A stretch of DNA of 64,000 nt from Nostoc sp. WHI. Its GTDB lineage: Bacteria; Cyanobacteriota; Cyanobacteriia; Cyanobacteriales; Nostocaceae. The stretch is taken from the NCBI RefSeq assembly GCF_015714725.1, contig NZ_WBKM01000109.1:1-64000 (forward strand), given 5' to 3'. Both the position numbers and the translations under genes were made by a program. Numbering within the stretch: the stretch's first letter is position 1; each line of letters opens with the position of its first letter. The notes under the pieces were generated by a model, which was given only the letters and a program-made list of their open reading frames with translations, was not told where the DNA came from and did not search any database. Positions 36,276 through 47,000 of the stretch are shown here, in pieces.

Positions 36276-36770
36276 ATGGAATTATATTTAATTCGTCATG
36301 GCATCGCCGAAGATCAGGGATTAGGCATCAAGGATGAGGAGCGCAGCCTTACCAAAGAAGGGCGGCAAAAAACTGAGCAAGTCGCCCAGAAACTTGTTAA
36401 GTTAGGTTTAAATTTTGATTTGATTGTCACCAGTCCCTTAGTGCGTGCCCGCCAAACAACTGAAATCCTCATAGCAGAAAAACTAAGCTCTCATTTAGAG
36501 GAATCTAGCCACCTCGCCCCCGATGGGCAAATTTCTAATTGGCTCCAAGACTGGTTAGAGCCAAGGAATTATTCACAAAATACCCAATTAGCGCTGGTTG
36601 GACATGAACCAGGTTTGACTAGTTGGGCGGAAATTCTTCTATGGGGGGAAGTAAAAGCAAGCTTAGTCTTGAAAAAAGCAGGTATGATTGGGATAAAACT
36701 ACCAGAAACAGGTTCTCCTCTGGGTCGTAGTCAGATGTTTTGGTTGACACCACCCAAGTACCTGCTGTAA
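36276..36770 (+). CDS. sixA: Phosphohistidine phosphatase SixA
   Basis: A 164-residue histidine phosphatase. The catalytic RHG (LIRHGIAED, His8) opens the protein. SPLVRARQTTEIL supplies the second arginine, and ALVGHEPGLTSW the second histidine. Length and motifs fit SixA, which removes phosphate from HPt histidines of phosphorelays. It might act on the HPt/CheA-type proteins in this genome (speculative). It stands upstream of gltA, 107 bp away. Confidence 0.9.
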   Translation: MELYLIRHGIAEDQGLGIKDEERSLTKEGRQKTEQVAQKLVKLGLNFDLIVTSPLVRARQTTEILIAEKLSSHLEESSHLAPDGQISNWLQDWLEPRNYSQNTQLALVGHEPGLTSWAEILLWGEVKASLVLKKAGMIGIKLPETGSPLGRSQMFWLTPPKYLL

Positions 36771-36877
36771 CAGTTTTTCAACATTTCTGATTGTTGTTAG
36801 AACGGCTACTGTTATGGCGACAATAATTTCTGGTAAGTTAGCTTAATCAGACATTTCAACAAGTAAATGGTGTTGCC

Positions 36878-38014
36878 ATGATGGTGTGCGAATACAAGCC
36901 TGGTTTAGAAGGCATTCCCGCCGCCCAATCAAGTATTAGTTATGTTGATGGGCAAAAGGGACTACTAGAATATCGTGGCATTCGGATTGAGGAACTAGCA
37001 GAAAAAAGTACATTCCTCGAAACTGCTTATCTTCTAATCTGGGGTGTACTGCCAAGCAAGGAAGAACTGGAAACATTTGAGCATGAAGTTCGTTACCACA
37101 GGCGGATAAAGTACCGCATTCGGGACATGATGAAATGCTTTCCAGAAAGCGGCCACCCAATGGATGCCTTGCAAGCCTCTGCTGCTGCTTTAGGCTTGTT
37201 TTATTCGCTCCGGGATTTACATAATCCTGTCTATATTCGAGATTCGGTCGTGCGCTTGATAGCAACCATTCCCACAATGGTAGCGGCGTTCCAGTTGATG
37301 CGAAAAGGCAATGACCCGGTACGTCCCCGTGATGACTTAGACTACTCCGCCAACTTTCTATACATGCTCGATGAGCAAGAACCCGACCCTTTGGCGGCGC
37401 GAATTTTTGATATCTGCTTGATACTTCACGTCGAGCATACAATGAATGCTTCAACTTTCAGTGCCAGGGTGACAGCTTCTACCCTAACTGATCCTTACGC
37501 TGTGGTTGCTAGTGCGGTGGGAACCTTGGGAGGGCCTCTGCATGGTGGAGCCAATGAAGAAGTGATTCAGATGTTGGAAGAAATTGGCTCTGTGGAAAAT
37601 GTCCGTCCTTACATAGAGAATTGTCTGGAACGCAAATCTAGGATTATGGGCTTTGGACATCGTGTTTATAAAGTAAAAGATCCACGAGCCACGATTTTGC
37701 AAAAATTAGCCGAACAGTTGTTTGAGAAGTTTGGGTATGACAAGAACTATGACATTGCCCAAGAAATGGAACGAGTGGTAGAGGAAAAACTCGCCTCAAA
37801 AGGGATTTATCCAAACGTTGACTTTTACTCAGGCTTGGTGTATAAGAAAATGGGTATTCCCACAGACTTGTTTACGCCAATATTTGCGATCGCCCGCGTT
37901 GCCGGTTGGCTAGCCCACTGGAAAGAACAACTAGCAGAAAACCGGATTTTCCGTCCTACCCAGGTTTACAACGGTCTGCACGAAGTTACTTATACCCCCA
38001 TTGACCAACGTTAA
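36878..38014 (+). CDS. gltA: Citrate synthase
   Basis: A 378-residue type II-like bacterial citrate synthase of the short (methylcitrate/citrate) class. Signature motifs: GLEGIPAAQSSISYVDG at the N end, HTMNASTFSARVTAST with the catalytic His, GPLHGGANEEV, GFGHRVYKVKDPRA and the catalytic Asp in VDFYSGLVYKKMGIP. It condenses oxaloacetate and acetyl-CoA at entry to the TCA route that in cyanobacteria mostly supplies 2-oxoglutarate for ammonium assimilation. The start could be either of two adjacent ATGs (36878 or 36881). It is followed by ndhA, a common neighbour in cyanobacteria. Confidence 0.97.
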   Translation: MMVCEYKPGLEGIPAAQSSISYVDGQKGLLEYRGIRIEELAEKSTFLETAYLLIWGVLPSKEELETFEHEVRYHRRIKYRIRDMMKCFPESGHPMDALQASAAALGLFYSLRDLHNPVYIRDSVVRLIATIPTMVAAFQLMRKGNDPVRPRDDLDYSANFLYMLDEQEPDPLAARIFDICLILHVEHTMNASTFSARVTASTLTDPYAVVASAVGTLGGPLHGGANEEVIQMLEEIGSVENVRPYIENCLERKSRIMGFGHRVYKVKDPRATILQKLAEQLFEKFGYDKNYDIAQEMERVVEEKLASKGIYPNVDFYSGLVYKKMGIPTDLFTPIFAIARVAGWLAHWKEQLAENRIFRPTQVYNGLHEVTYTPIDQR

Positions 38015-38404
38015 TTGGGCATTGGGCATTGGGCATAGGGCATTGGGCATTGGGCATTGGGCATAGGTCAAAAACGATTCCCAACTCAGCACTCGACACT
38101 CACCACTCGGCACTATTTGGGCGGTCTTCACAGATCACATCACTGCATAAGTCCTGAAATATATACTCTCTCCGTGTCCTCTTCTGCGGGTTTTATTAGC
38201 CAATCTCAATGCCAATCATAAGTAGAAGTTCTCATCTCGCTTCAGAGTGCTCAAACCATCCAAGGATATACTAGGCATGGGAACTGGCAACAAATCTTCA
38301 ATCAGGTATCATCTGGGCAAAAATTATAAACAGGTGAATTTGCAGGTATTAATTAAATTAATAATTGTAACTCACCATGACTTGATGTCTTAGAGAGCAG
38401 AAAT
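38014..38404. other. 390-bp spacer with heptamer repeat
   Basis: Directly after gltA, 38014-38067 is a short tandem heptamer array (TGGGCAT, some TAGGGCA variants), a typical Nostocales STRR. The rest is AT-rich and likely carries the ndh promoter. No gene is seen. Confidence 0.75.
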
Positions 38405-39523
38405 ATGAATTCAGGAATTGACCTCCAAGGAACTTTTATTGAATCCCTAATGGATTTAGGTATACCAGGCGGGACAGCCAAAGCAATTTGGATGCCACTG
38501 CCAATGGTACTAATGCTGATTGGGGCAACAGTGGGGGTTTTAGTTGCGACTTGGCTAGAACGGAAAATTTCTGCCGCCGCACAGCAGCGAATTGGGCCAG
38601 AATACCAGGGGCCTTTTGGGTTGCTGGTACCTGTAGCGGATGGTTTGAAGCTGGTATTTAAAGAAGATATAGTACCAGCTAAATCTGACCCCTGGCTGTT
38701 TACCCTCGGCCCAATTATTGTTGTAATTCCGGTGTTTCTGTCGTTCCTGATCGTTCCCTTTGGGCAGAATATCGTAATTAGCAATGTGGGCATGGGCGTA
38801 TTCTTGTGGATTGCCTTGTCAAGCATTCAGCCCATTGGCTTGCTGATGGCTGGCTACGCATCTAATAACAAATACTCCCTCTTAGGAGGGTTGCGGGCAG
38901 CAGCGCAATCTATTAGTTATGAAATTCCTTTGGCGCTGGCGGTGTTGGCGATCGCTATGATGTCTAATAGCCTCAGCACCGTTGATATTGTCAATCAACA
39001 GTCTGGCTACGGCATCCTGGGCTGGAACATTTGGCGACAACCAATCGGTTTCCTGATTTTTTGGATAGCCGCCTTAGCTGAATGCGAACGATTACCCTTT
39101 GACTTACCCGAAGCAGAAGAAGAACTAGTAGCAGGCTATCAGACTGAATACACAGGCATGAAATTCGGTCTGTTCTACCTGGGTTCTTACGTTAACTTGA
39201 TCCTTTCTTCCCTACTAGTAGCAATTCTCTACCTGGGCGGTTGGGACTTTCCCGTTCCCCTCAACCTCATAGCTAGTTGGGTGGGAGTTAGTGAAGCAAA
39301 CCCCGTGTTCCAGATAGTAACTGCTGCTTTGGGTATCACCATGACCGTACTCAAAGCCTATTTACTAGTGTTTGTCGCTATCCTGTTGCGCTGGACAGTG
39401 CCACGGGTACGGATTGACCAACTGTTAGATTTAGGATGGAAGTTTTTGTTACCAGTTGGTTTGGTTAATCTTTTATTAACCGCCGCCCTGAAACTAGCCT
39501 TTCCCTTCGCTTTTGGTGGGTAA
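38405..39523 (+). CDS. ndhA: NAD(P)H-quinone oxidoreductase subunit 1 (NdhA)
   Basis: A 372-residue polytopic membrane protein, subunit 1/H of the thylakoid NDH-1 complex. Motifs: [37 protein letters not shown] and [26 protein letters not shown] in the quinone-channel loop. First gene of ndhAIGE; NDH-1 takes part in respiration, cyclic electron flow around photosystem I and CO2 uptake. Confidence 0.98.
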   Translation: MNSGIDLQGTFIESLMDLGIPGGTAKAIWMPLPMVLMLIGATVGVLVATWLERKISAAAQQRIGPEYQGPFGLLVPVADGLKLVFKEDIVPAKSDPWLFTLGPIIVVIPVFLSFLIVPFGQNIVISNVGMGVFLWIALSSIQPIGLLMAGYASNNKYSLLGGLRAAAQSISYEIPLALAVLAIAMMSNSLSTVDIVNQQSGYGILGWNIWRQPIGFLIFWIAALAECERLPFDLPEAEEELVAGYQTEYTGMKFGLFYLGSYVNLILSSLLVAILYLGGWDFPVPLNLIASWVGVSEANPVFQIVTAALGITMTVLKAYLLVFVAILLRWTVPRVRIDQLLDLGWKFLLPVGLVNLLLTAALKLAFPFAFGG

Positions 39524-39695
39524 ACCAATTTTAGATTTTAGATTTTAGATTTTGGTGAGGCAGTGCGGTCTTCTCCCAAGGGGAGACGCTAAAAGCGATA
39601 GCGCAGCGTTAGCGAGTCATCGAGCGTCACCCGGAGGGATTGAATCTAAAATCTAAAATTCAAAATCCAAAATTTAAAAGAGAGAGTGAAACACA
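39524..39695. repeat. Repeat-filled ndhA-ndhI spacer
   Basis: Flanking runs of the heptamer TTTTAGA (39530-39553) and its complement AATCTAAA (39643-39680) form a large imperfect inverted repeat around a dispersed repeat with AGCGATAGCGCAGCGTTAGC. The transcript of the spacer could fold into a long hairpin within the operon. Confidence 0.75.
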
Positions 39696-40280
39696 ATGCT
39701 AAAGTTCCTGAAACAAGTTGGTGATTACGCCAAAGAAACAGTACAAGCTGCGCGTTACATTGGTCAGGGACTTTCTGTTACCTTCGACCACATGCGGCGG
39801 CGTCCGATTACCGTACAATACCCTTACGAGAAACTGATTCTTGGCGAACGGTTTCGCGGTAGAATTCACTTTGAATTTGATAAGTGCATCGCCTGCGAAG
39901 TTTGTGTTCGCGTTTGTCCAATTAACCTGCCTGTAGTAGATTGGGAATTCGACAAAGCCAGCAAAAAGAAAAAACTCAACCACTACAGCATTGACTTTGG
40001 AGTTTGTATCTTTTGCGGTAATTGTGTGGAATATTGCCCCACTAACTGTCTATCCATGACAGAAGAATATGAGCTTGCCACTTACGATCGCCATGAATTG
40101 AACTATGACAGCGTAGCCCTCGGTCGTTTGCCCTATAAAGTAACAGACGATCCAATGGTTACACCACTGCGCGAACTTGTTTACCTACCCAAGGGCATCC
40201 TCGAACCACATGGACTGCCCGCAGATGCGCCCCGTGCGGGTGCGCGTCCAGAAGACCTTGTGGAACAAACGGAAAAATAA
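39696..40280 (+). CDS. ndhI: NAD(P)H-quinone oxidoreductase subunit I (NdhI)
   Basis: A 194-residue ferredoxin-like subunit with two [4Fe-4S] sites: [12 protein letters not shown] and [12 protein letters not shown]. It hands electrons through the peripheral arm of NDH-1. The N-terminal amphipathic helix ([21 protein letters not shown]) and the length match the cyanobacterial protein. Ribosome site AGAGAG precedes the ATG. Confidence 0.98.
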   Translation: MLKFLKQVGDYAKETVQAARYIGQGLSVTFDHMRRRPITVQYPYEKLILGERFRGRIHFEFDKCIACEVCVRVCPINLPVVDWEFDKASKKKKLNHYSIDFGVCIFCGNCVEYCPTNCLSMTEEYELATYDRHELNYDSVALGRLPYKVTDDPMVTPLRELVYLPKGILEPHGLPADAPRAGARPEDLVEQTEK

Positions 40281-40452
40281 ATAAATGTCATTTGTCCTTT
40301 GTCCATTGTCATTTGTTATTTGACCAATGACCAATGAGCAATGACCAATGACTAATGACCAATGACCATGCAAATTTTAGATTTTAGATTTTTCTTTCAA
40401 TCCAAAATCTAAAATCCAAAATCCAAAATTGATTGACTAAGGACAAAAAACA
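40281..40452. repeat. Heptamer repeats in the ndhI-ndhG spacer
   Basis: 40321-40370 is a tandem array of the heptamer ACCAATG/ACTAATG; it is preceded by TTTGTCC/TTTGTCA units and followed by AATCCAAAATCTAAA units (about 40374-40430). Typical Nostocales STRRs inside an operon. Confidence 0.85.
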
Positions 40453-41067
40453 GTGAATCTAGCGGAAGGAGTACAGCTTGTATCCCTTGGCATACTGGGC
40501 GTGATGATGATTGGGGCGGCCATTGGTGTGGTGCTGTTCTCCAACATCGTCTATTCTGCCTTTATGCTGGGGGGCGTGTTCATCAGCATAGCGGGAATCT
40601 ACCTGTTGCTGAATGGTGATTTTGTTGCAGCTGCACAAATATTGATTTACGTTGGAGCGGTTAACGTGTTGATTTTGTTTGCCATTATGTTGGTGAACAA
40701 GCGGCAGAATTTTGTCCCATTTCCTAACTCTTGGGTGCGGAAAGTACTAACGGGTATAGTCAGTGTAGGATTGTTTGCTCTTTTAAGTACAATGGTGCTG
40801 GCTACTCCTTGGGCTTACTCAACTCCTCCTGTGGTGGGTGGTGAAAGTTCTATAGTTTTGATTGGAGAGCATTTCTTCACTGACTTTTTACTGCCTTTTG
40901 AACTGGCTTCCATTTTGCTGCTGATAGCGATGGTAGGAGCAATTATTTTGGCGCGTCGGGAATATTTGCCAGACCAATTGACATCATCCGATCTACGGCA
41001 AACTGTTTTGACTTTGCAAGAACGCCCTAGAGAACTGGTATCAACAACCAGCGAAACAAAAGAGTAA
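40453..41067 (+). CDS. ndhG: NAD(P)H-quinone oxidoreductase subunit 6 (NdhG)
   Basis: A 204-residue membrane subunit (subunit 6/J) with five hydrophobic helices. Conserved blocks: FVAAAQILIYVGAVNVLILFAIMLV and FELASILLLIAMVGAIILARRE (given partly). The start is GTG at 40453. It lies between ndhI and ndhE as in other cyanobacteria. Confidence 0.97.
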   Translation: MNLAEGVQLVSLGILGVMMIGAAIGVVLFSNIVYSAFMLGGVFISIAGIYLLLNGDFVAAAQILIYVGAVNVLILFAIMLVNKRQNFVPFPNSWVRKVLTGIVSVGLFALLSTMVLATPWAYSTPPVVGGESSIVLIGEHFFTDFLLPFELASILLLIAMVGAIILARREYLPDQLTSSDLRQTVLTLQERPRELVSTTSETKE

Positions 41068-41125
41068 GATTTGTGACTTAATTCCCAAATAAACAGCCAG
41101 ATTTTCAGGAGGGATACTCAGATTC

Positions 41126-41431
41126 ATGCAACTCCAGTACTTTTTATTACTAGCAGCAGCTTTGTTCTGTATCGGCATCTATGGTGTAATTACCAGCCGT
41201 AACGCTGTGCGGGTGCTGATGTCAATTGAGTTACTGCTCAATGCTGTTAATCTGAATTTAATGGCATTTTCCAACTTTCTTGACTCAACATTAATTAAAG
41301 GTCAGGTTTTCACAGTGTTTGTGATCACCGTGGCGGCGGCCGAGGCGGCGGTAGGTTTAGCGATCGTGCTTGCCATTTATCGCAACCGCGATACCGTCGA
41401 TATGGAGCAGTTTAATCTCCTGAAGTGGTAA
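41126..41431 (+). CDS. ndhE: NAD(P)H-quinone oxidoreductase subunit 4L (NdhE)
   Basis: A 101-residue three-helix subunit (NuoK type). It carries the conserved glutamates in [14 protein letters not shown] and [24 protein letters not shown] lies upstream of the ATG. It ends the NDH-1 part of the operon. Confidence 0.98.
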   Translation: MQLQYFLLLAAALFCIGIYGVITSRNAVRVLMSIELLLNAVNLNLMAFSNFLDSTLIKGQVFTVFVITVAAAEAAVGLAIVLAIYRNRDTVDMEQFNLLKW

Positions 41432-41437
41432 CTGTGC

Positions 41438-42358
41438 GTGCAACTCAAGCAGGTAATTATTGCTTATAAAGCGCGGGATGCCCGGAGTAAAGAACGGGCA
41501 GAAATCTGTGCTAAACAACTCGAAAATCGTGAATGTCACGTGTTGATGGGGCCTAGCGGGCCGAAAGACAACCCTTATCCCGTCTTTTTGGCTTCAGCTA
41601 CTCAACCAATCGATCTGGCTTTGGTATTCGGTGGTGATGGTACTATTTTAGCTGGTGCCAGACACTTAGCCCCAGCTGGCATCCCAATTCTGGGAGTGAA
41701 TGTGGGAGGTCATTTGGGGTTTTTAACTGAATCGGTGGACGAGTTTCAGGATACGGAGAAAGTTTGGGATCGGCTGTTTGAGGATCGCTATGCTATCCAA
41801 CGACGGATGATGTTACAAGCGGCGGTGTATGAGGGTCATGGGTCTAATTTGGAACCAGTCAGTGAGCGTTACCTGGCTTTGAATGAATTTTGTGTTAAAC
41901 CTGCCTCTGCTGATCGGATGATTACCTCAATTCTCGAAATGGAAATTGACGGTGAGGTAGTCGATCAATACGTCGGGGATGGGTTAATCATTGCTACTCC
42001 CACAGGTTCTACTGGTTACACCGTTTCTGCCAATGGGCCAATTATCCACGATGGGATGGAGGCGATTACCATCACTCCTATTTGTGCAATGAGCCTTTCT
42101 AGTCGCCCCCTGGTTTTACCCCCTGGTTCTGTGGTGAGTATTTGGCCTTTGGGCGATTACGATTTGAGTACCAAGTTGTGGACAGATGGGGTTTTGGGGA
42201 CTTCAATTTGGCCGGGACACCGCGTTGATGTGCGGATGGCAGATTGTCGGGCTAAATTTATTATTTTGCGCGAGAACAATTCCTACTATCAGACGCTGCG
42301 GGATAAGTTGCTTTGGGCAGGTACAAGGGTTCACTACAGCAATAATCACCGGAATTGA
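41438..42358 (+). CDS. nadK: NAD kinase
   Basis: A 306-residue ATP-NAD kinase that makes NADP. The GGDGT motif (residues 65-69) and the conserved NE/D segment (ALNEFCVKP), GDGLIIATPTGSTGYTVSANGPI and SLSSRPLVLPPGSVV blocks are all present. The start is GTG at 41438, six bases after ndhE, indicating co-transcription with ndhAIGE. Cyanobacteria usually have two NAD kinases; this is the one linked to ndh genes. Confidence 0.95.
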   Translation: MQLKQVIIAYKARDARSKERAEICAKQLENRECHVLMGPSGPKDNPYPVFLASATQPIDLALVFGGDGTILAGARHLAPAGIPILGVNVGGHLGFLTESVDEFQDTEKVWDRLFEDRYAIQRRMMLQAAVYEGHGSNLEPVSERYLALNEFCVKPASADRMITSILEMEIDGEVVDQYVGDGLIIATPTGSTGYTVSANGPIIHDGMEAITITPICAMSLSSRPLVLPPGSVVSIWPLGDYDLSTKLWTDGVLGTSIWPGHRVDVRMADCRAKFIILRENNSYYQTLRDKLLWAGTRVHYSNNHRN

Positions 42359-42436
42359 TTAAGTATTTTACAGTGCATTTACGGCAGATTGCGATAGTGT
42401 AGGCGATCGCCACAGGCATCGCCACTAGAATTATCC

Positions 42437-42462
42437 AAGCCCCTGGATTCATCCGGGGGCTT
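42437..42462 (+). terminator. Intrinsic terminator after the ndh-nadK operon
   Basis: Hairpin AAGCCCCTGGA-TTCA-TCCGGGGGCTT (one T:G pair) followed by TCTC; located 79 bp after the nadK stop. Confidence 0.8.
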
Positions 42463-42522
42463 TCTCAAGGGAAGCAGAGGAAGAATTAGAAAGAGATTCA
42501 ACTTATATAATCCAAAGCTAAT

Positions 42523-42795
42523 ATGCTTTACATGATTATTGAACACTTTAAAAATGAAAACCCTCTGCCCGTATATCGTAGGTTTCGGGATCAAGGTCGT
42601 CTTGCGCCTGAAAGATTGATCTACATTTCAAGCTGGGTCGATCAGAAAATGCATCGTTGTTACCAGCTAATGGAAACGGATGACCCAACGTTGATTGAAC
42701 AGTGGATTGCTAACTGGAATGATATTGTTGAGTTTGAAGTCTATGAAGTGGTTACATCCAAAGAAGCTGCTGAACGTGTTGCTCCTTTGCTTTAG
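42523..42795 (+). CDS. DUF3303 family protein
   Basis: A 90-residue single-domain protein with the DUF3303 pattern: YMIIEHFKN at the start, PVYRRFRDQGRLAPERLIYISSWVD, CYQLMETDDP and WIANWNDIVEFEVYEVVTS. It is a ferredoxin-like (dabb-type) fold of unknown function and stands alone after the operon terminator. Confidence 0.9.
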   Translation: MLYMIIEHFKNENPLPVYRRFRDQGRLAPERLIYISSWVDQKMHRCYQLMETDDPTLIEQWIANWNDIVEFEVYEVVTSKEAAERVAPLL

Positions 42796-43191
42796 ATTCG
42801 TGTTGAGCAGATCACATAGTATTTCTATCAGCAATCATGCGATCGCTTTGAGCCTGGGACGATGAATCGAATGATAAATGCTGATTTTTAACTTTGGTTT
42901 TGGTCAGGACTAATTTAAATGCGGCCGCCCTGATTTTGATATTTTTAACTGATTTGCATTCATAGCCTATATCAAAGGAAAATTTTGTATCTTATTGCCA
43001 GATTTTTTGGGAATTAATGTCCATAATAAAAGTACTCTATCCCTAATCCAAGAGAGTAAAAAAGCTCTCTTGAGGTTCTTTTATCGAAAACCGTCCCAAT
43101 CACGCTTCGACACATTAATGCATAATGTCAGCTATTTGTATAGCACCTAAATCCTAGTAGGATATTTTCGCAAATCTAAGTAGGAAGATAG
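42796..43191. other. 396-bp spacer with small hairpin
   Basis: No gene. A hairpin AAGAGAG-TAAAAAAG-CTCTCTT (43050-43071) followed by TGAGG and T-rich sequence could be a weak terminator. The remainder is AT-rich and probably promoter for the acyltransferase gene. Confidence 0.5.
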
Positions 43192-44004
43192 ATGGAAGTT
43201 TCTGGACGTAACATCAATTACCAGCTGAATCCTCTTCCCCCCCTTGAAAACTTTCCCGTCCTTGAAACTGAAAAATATATCCTACGGCTTGCCTCAACTG
43301 AAGAAGAATTAGAATCAATTTTTCGGTTGCGCTTTGAAGTTTTTAATCTTGAACTTGGCTTGGGATTTTCTGCTTCTAACTTTACCCAGATGGATATAGA
43401 TAAGTTTGATGAGGTTTGCCATCATTTGATCCTGATCTCCAAACAGACGGATAAAACGATTGGAACTTATCGGATGCAAACCTATACAATGGCTTCTCAA
43501 AGACTAGGTTTTGATGCTGCCGACATATTTAATCTTAATGCGATTCCCGATTCTGTGCTTCAGGCATCAGTGGAAGTTGGACGTGCATGTATATCTAAAG
43601 AATACCGTAATATTCAGGCACTTTTAATACTTTGGGAAGGGCTGGTAAATTATCTCATTTGGAGTAAAAACCAATATTTCTTTGGCTGTGGATCATTACT
43701 AACACAATGTCCTTGGCAAGCTACTTGCGCTTATGATTATTTTCAGCAAAATGGCTTGATACATCCAAGTATTTTGGTTTATCCAAATTCACAATCTTGT
43801 CTAGAACTACCTCAAAATAGTCCAGATTTATGTAATGTTGAGATTCCTAAAATTTTGCAGGCATACTTGAATATCGGAGCCAAAATATGCAGCCTTCCAG
43901 CTATTGATCGGCAGTTTAAGACTATTGATTTTTTAACTATATCTAATATTGCAGACTTTGCCAGATGGCGTTATCCAAATCCGCTCAAAAACCCTTACCA
44001 CTGA
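43192..44004 (+). CDS. OlsB/hemolysin-like GNAT acyltransferase
   Basis: A 270-residue protein of the Acetyltransf_5 type. LRFEVFNLELG at 46-56, then a conserved core ASVEVGRACISKEYRN (ExGRxxx-pyR motif), and a GCGSLL strand. The family contains ornithine-lipid OlsB and N-acyl amino acid synthases that transfer acyl chains from ACP or CoA. The acceptor here cannot be told. Its last 10 bases overlap the tail-to-tail gene on the other strand. Confidence 0.78.
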   Translation: MEVSGRNINYQLNPLPPLENFPVLETEKYILRLASTEEELESIFRLRFEVFNLELGLGFSASNFTQMDIDKFDEVCHHLILISKQTDKTIGTYRMQTYTMASQRLGFDAADIFNLNAIPDSVLQASVEVGRACISKEYRNIQALLILWEGLVNYLIWSKNQYFFGCGSLLTQCPWQATCAYDYFQQNGLIHPSILVYPNSQSCLELPQNSPDLCNVEIPKILQAYLNIGAKICSLPAIDRQFKTIDFLTISNIADFARWRYPNPLKNPYH

Positions 44005-47000
44005 GGATTTGTTAAGATTAATGCCACTGCTGCCGCGTTATCCAACGGACACGAGAAAAAATATCCTTGTCCACATTCACAGTTCAACTTTCTCAGAAGT
44101 GCTAGCTGCTCTTTTGTCTCTACCCCTTCAGCAGTTACATCTACACCTAATTTGTGTGCCAGTGTGATAATTGTCTCAATAATTTCTAAATTCCTGCCGT
44201 TATCATCCATCGGGCTGACGAAGGAACGGTCAATCTTCAACATACTAATCGGAAAGCTATGGAGACGGCCTAATGAAGAGTAGCCTGTACCGAAATCATC
44301 AATTGATAACTCAATGCCCATCTTCTGAAGTTTTGAGAGTGCGACATTTCCCTCATCGCCATTTTCCATAATTGCACTTTCAGTAATTTCTAACATGAGA
44401 TTACCAGCATCAAGACCAGTCGAGTGCAAAATTTTCCCAATCTGCTCAATCAAATCCGGTTGAGAAAATTGCTTGACTGAAAGATTGACGCTGATTTTTT
44501 CTAACGAGTTTGTATAATGGCTCACCCTCCAGGTTTGCATCTGGCGGCACGCCTCATGTAGTGCCCAGTAGCCAATCTCGACAATCAGCCCGGTTTCCTC
44601 TGCAAAGGGGACAAAATCTGTTGGCAAAATCAGACCACGCTCTGGATGCTGCCAGCGCAGCAGAGCTTCAAAACCTAAAATTCTGCCATTAGTGAGGGAA
44701 ACAATCGGTTGGTAATAAACCTGAAACTCGTGGCGTTCGATCGCTCGGCGCAGATCGGTCTCTAACTGCAATCTGGCTAGAGCATTAGTATACATCTCTG
44801 GGTTGAATATTTCATAGCGAGCTTTGCCTAGCGCCTTAGCTCGGTACATAGCCGTATCAGCGTCCCTTAACAAGTTTTCTGGTTGGTCATAGTCTACTGT
44901 CGAACTCAGGGCGATGCCAATACTTGCCGTTGTAAATACTTCTTGCCCGTCAAGCTCAAGGGGTAATGTCAATTCTTGTTGAATTCGCTCTGCTACCTTG
45001 ATCGCATCTGACAGATTCTGAATTTCGTCAAGGAGGATTGTAAATTCGTCTCCCCCAAGCCGTGCGGCTGTATCCGTGGAGCGTATGCATACTCCTAATC
45101 TATTTGCAATAGCAAGGAGAAATTGATCTCCTTTTAGGTGTCCGAGACTGTCATTAATCACCTTAAACCGATCCAGGTCGAGAAATAGTACAGCAAATAA
45201 ATAATTCTCCTGCCGTTTGGCTCGCTGGAGTGTTTGTTTTAAGCGCTCCATAAAGAAAGCTCGGTTTGGTAAACCTGTCAGTGCATCGTGAAACGCATTA
45301 TGTAGCAACTGTTCTTCTGCGCGTTTGCGCTCGGTAATATCATGGGTGATTCCCAGAATCTGATGAATTTCCCCATGTTCATTTAAAAGTGGCACGTAGG
45401 TGACTACTATAGTGAAAGGTTCAGAATTAGGCAAACTGATCGTGCATTCTCCGGTTTGCAAGGTGCGTGTCTCCACAGTTTGTCGCAGGATTGGTAAATA
45501 GGTATCTACGACCAACGGCGGGAATAATTCTTCGTCTGTGTTACCAAGAAATGCTTCCTGAGAATAACCACTGCGCTTAACTCCGAAAGCATTGACAAAC
45601 TGAAACCGCCGCTCGGCATCATAAATCACAAATGTATCAGGGATGTTTTCAATTGCCAATCGAAATCGCTCTTCACTAAGGTGTAGCGCCTCTTCTGCCT
45701 GCTTACGCTCGTTAATTCCAGCTTCTAACTGTCTGTTAGCCTCTATGAGTCCAGCAAATGACTGTTGTAATTGAGTAGCCATTTGATTATGAGCCTGAGC
45801 GAGGACTCTTACTTCGTTAATACCCTCTACTGCAACGGTTTGGTCTAACTTCCCATTAGCGATTTCCTTGGAGGCAAAGCTCAAGCTGAGAATTGGTTGA
45901 GTAATCCAATGAGAAGTAATTACTCCTGTGAATGTAGCCAGTATCAATGCTCCTAAACACAGCAAAATAGTGGTTTGAGTGTTGGCTTCAATATGCCCCA
46001 TAAAGTCGGCTTCTGGAACCACCACGATAATCACCCAATTTAGCCCACAGTCGGCTGCGAAGGGCATTAACTGTACAAATTGCCGCTTGCCATCAATTTT
46101 AAATTCTAGCTGCTGTCTAGAATCAATGTTTCTAAAGTTACCAAAATGTGACTGCAAATACTGTGTTGTCAGATGAGTGATCCGATCGCTGCTGGCGATC
46201 GCTCTGAGCCGTTTATATGTCTTTTTTTCTGCCTTATAACTCAGGATAAAAGGTTGCTCTGCCGTTGAAGTTGCTACCAACTCTCCAGAATGCTCGACAA
46301 TAAATGTCTTTCCTGAGCGACCAATCTTTAAACTGTGCAAAAACTCACTTAGTTGCGAGAGAGATAACGTTGCATTCGTAACTCCAAGCAAAGTACCTGT
46401 CTGGTTATAAAGAGGTTGGGTTGCGCTGAATGCTAGCCCTGATGAAGAGAAATACGAATAAATTTCTGTGCAAGTAAGTTTATCTGCTTTCACTGCATTT
46501 GTGTACCAGGGGCGAGTCCGAGGATCAAAGGTTTTGTTAACTTGAATTAACTTGCGAAGATTACCTTGATTATCAGTGGTGTAAGTATAGTAATTATTAC
46601 CCGTTGATTGATCTCTTTTTCGGATGACTAATGAACCATTGTTAAGGCGATCAACCGAATGAATTTCTCCTTGTGTACTTGCAAAAGCTATCGGGTTTAA
46701 GGGCTTGAATAACTGCATTTGATGCCATAAATGGCGTTGTAAACTTTTTGGATCTTTTAAACTTAACTCACTAAGATAGACAGAATTGGCGTTAATCTTA
46801 GTAACGAGTTGGGGGGTTTCTATGTAATCGGTAACATATTGATGAATCAGAGTTGTAACTTCATTTCGCAGCTGAGTAGCAACCTCATTAACAGCTTTCT
46901 GACCATTTTTTAAAGAGAAGAATGCTGTTAACCCTACAGCAGCAGAGATTTGTAAAACGAAAGGTACTACAAGAGCTACACGGAGTGGCACTCTCAATAA

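Noticed and set aside
36936-37454. 172-codon minus frame
   Set aside because: Shadow of citrate synthase.
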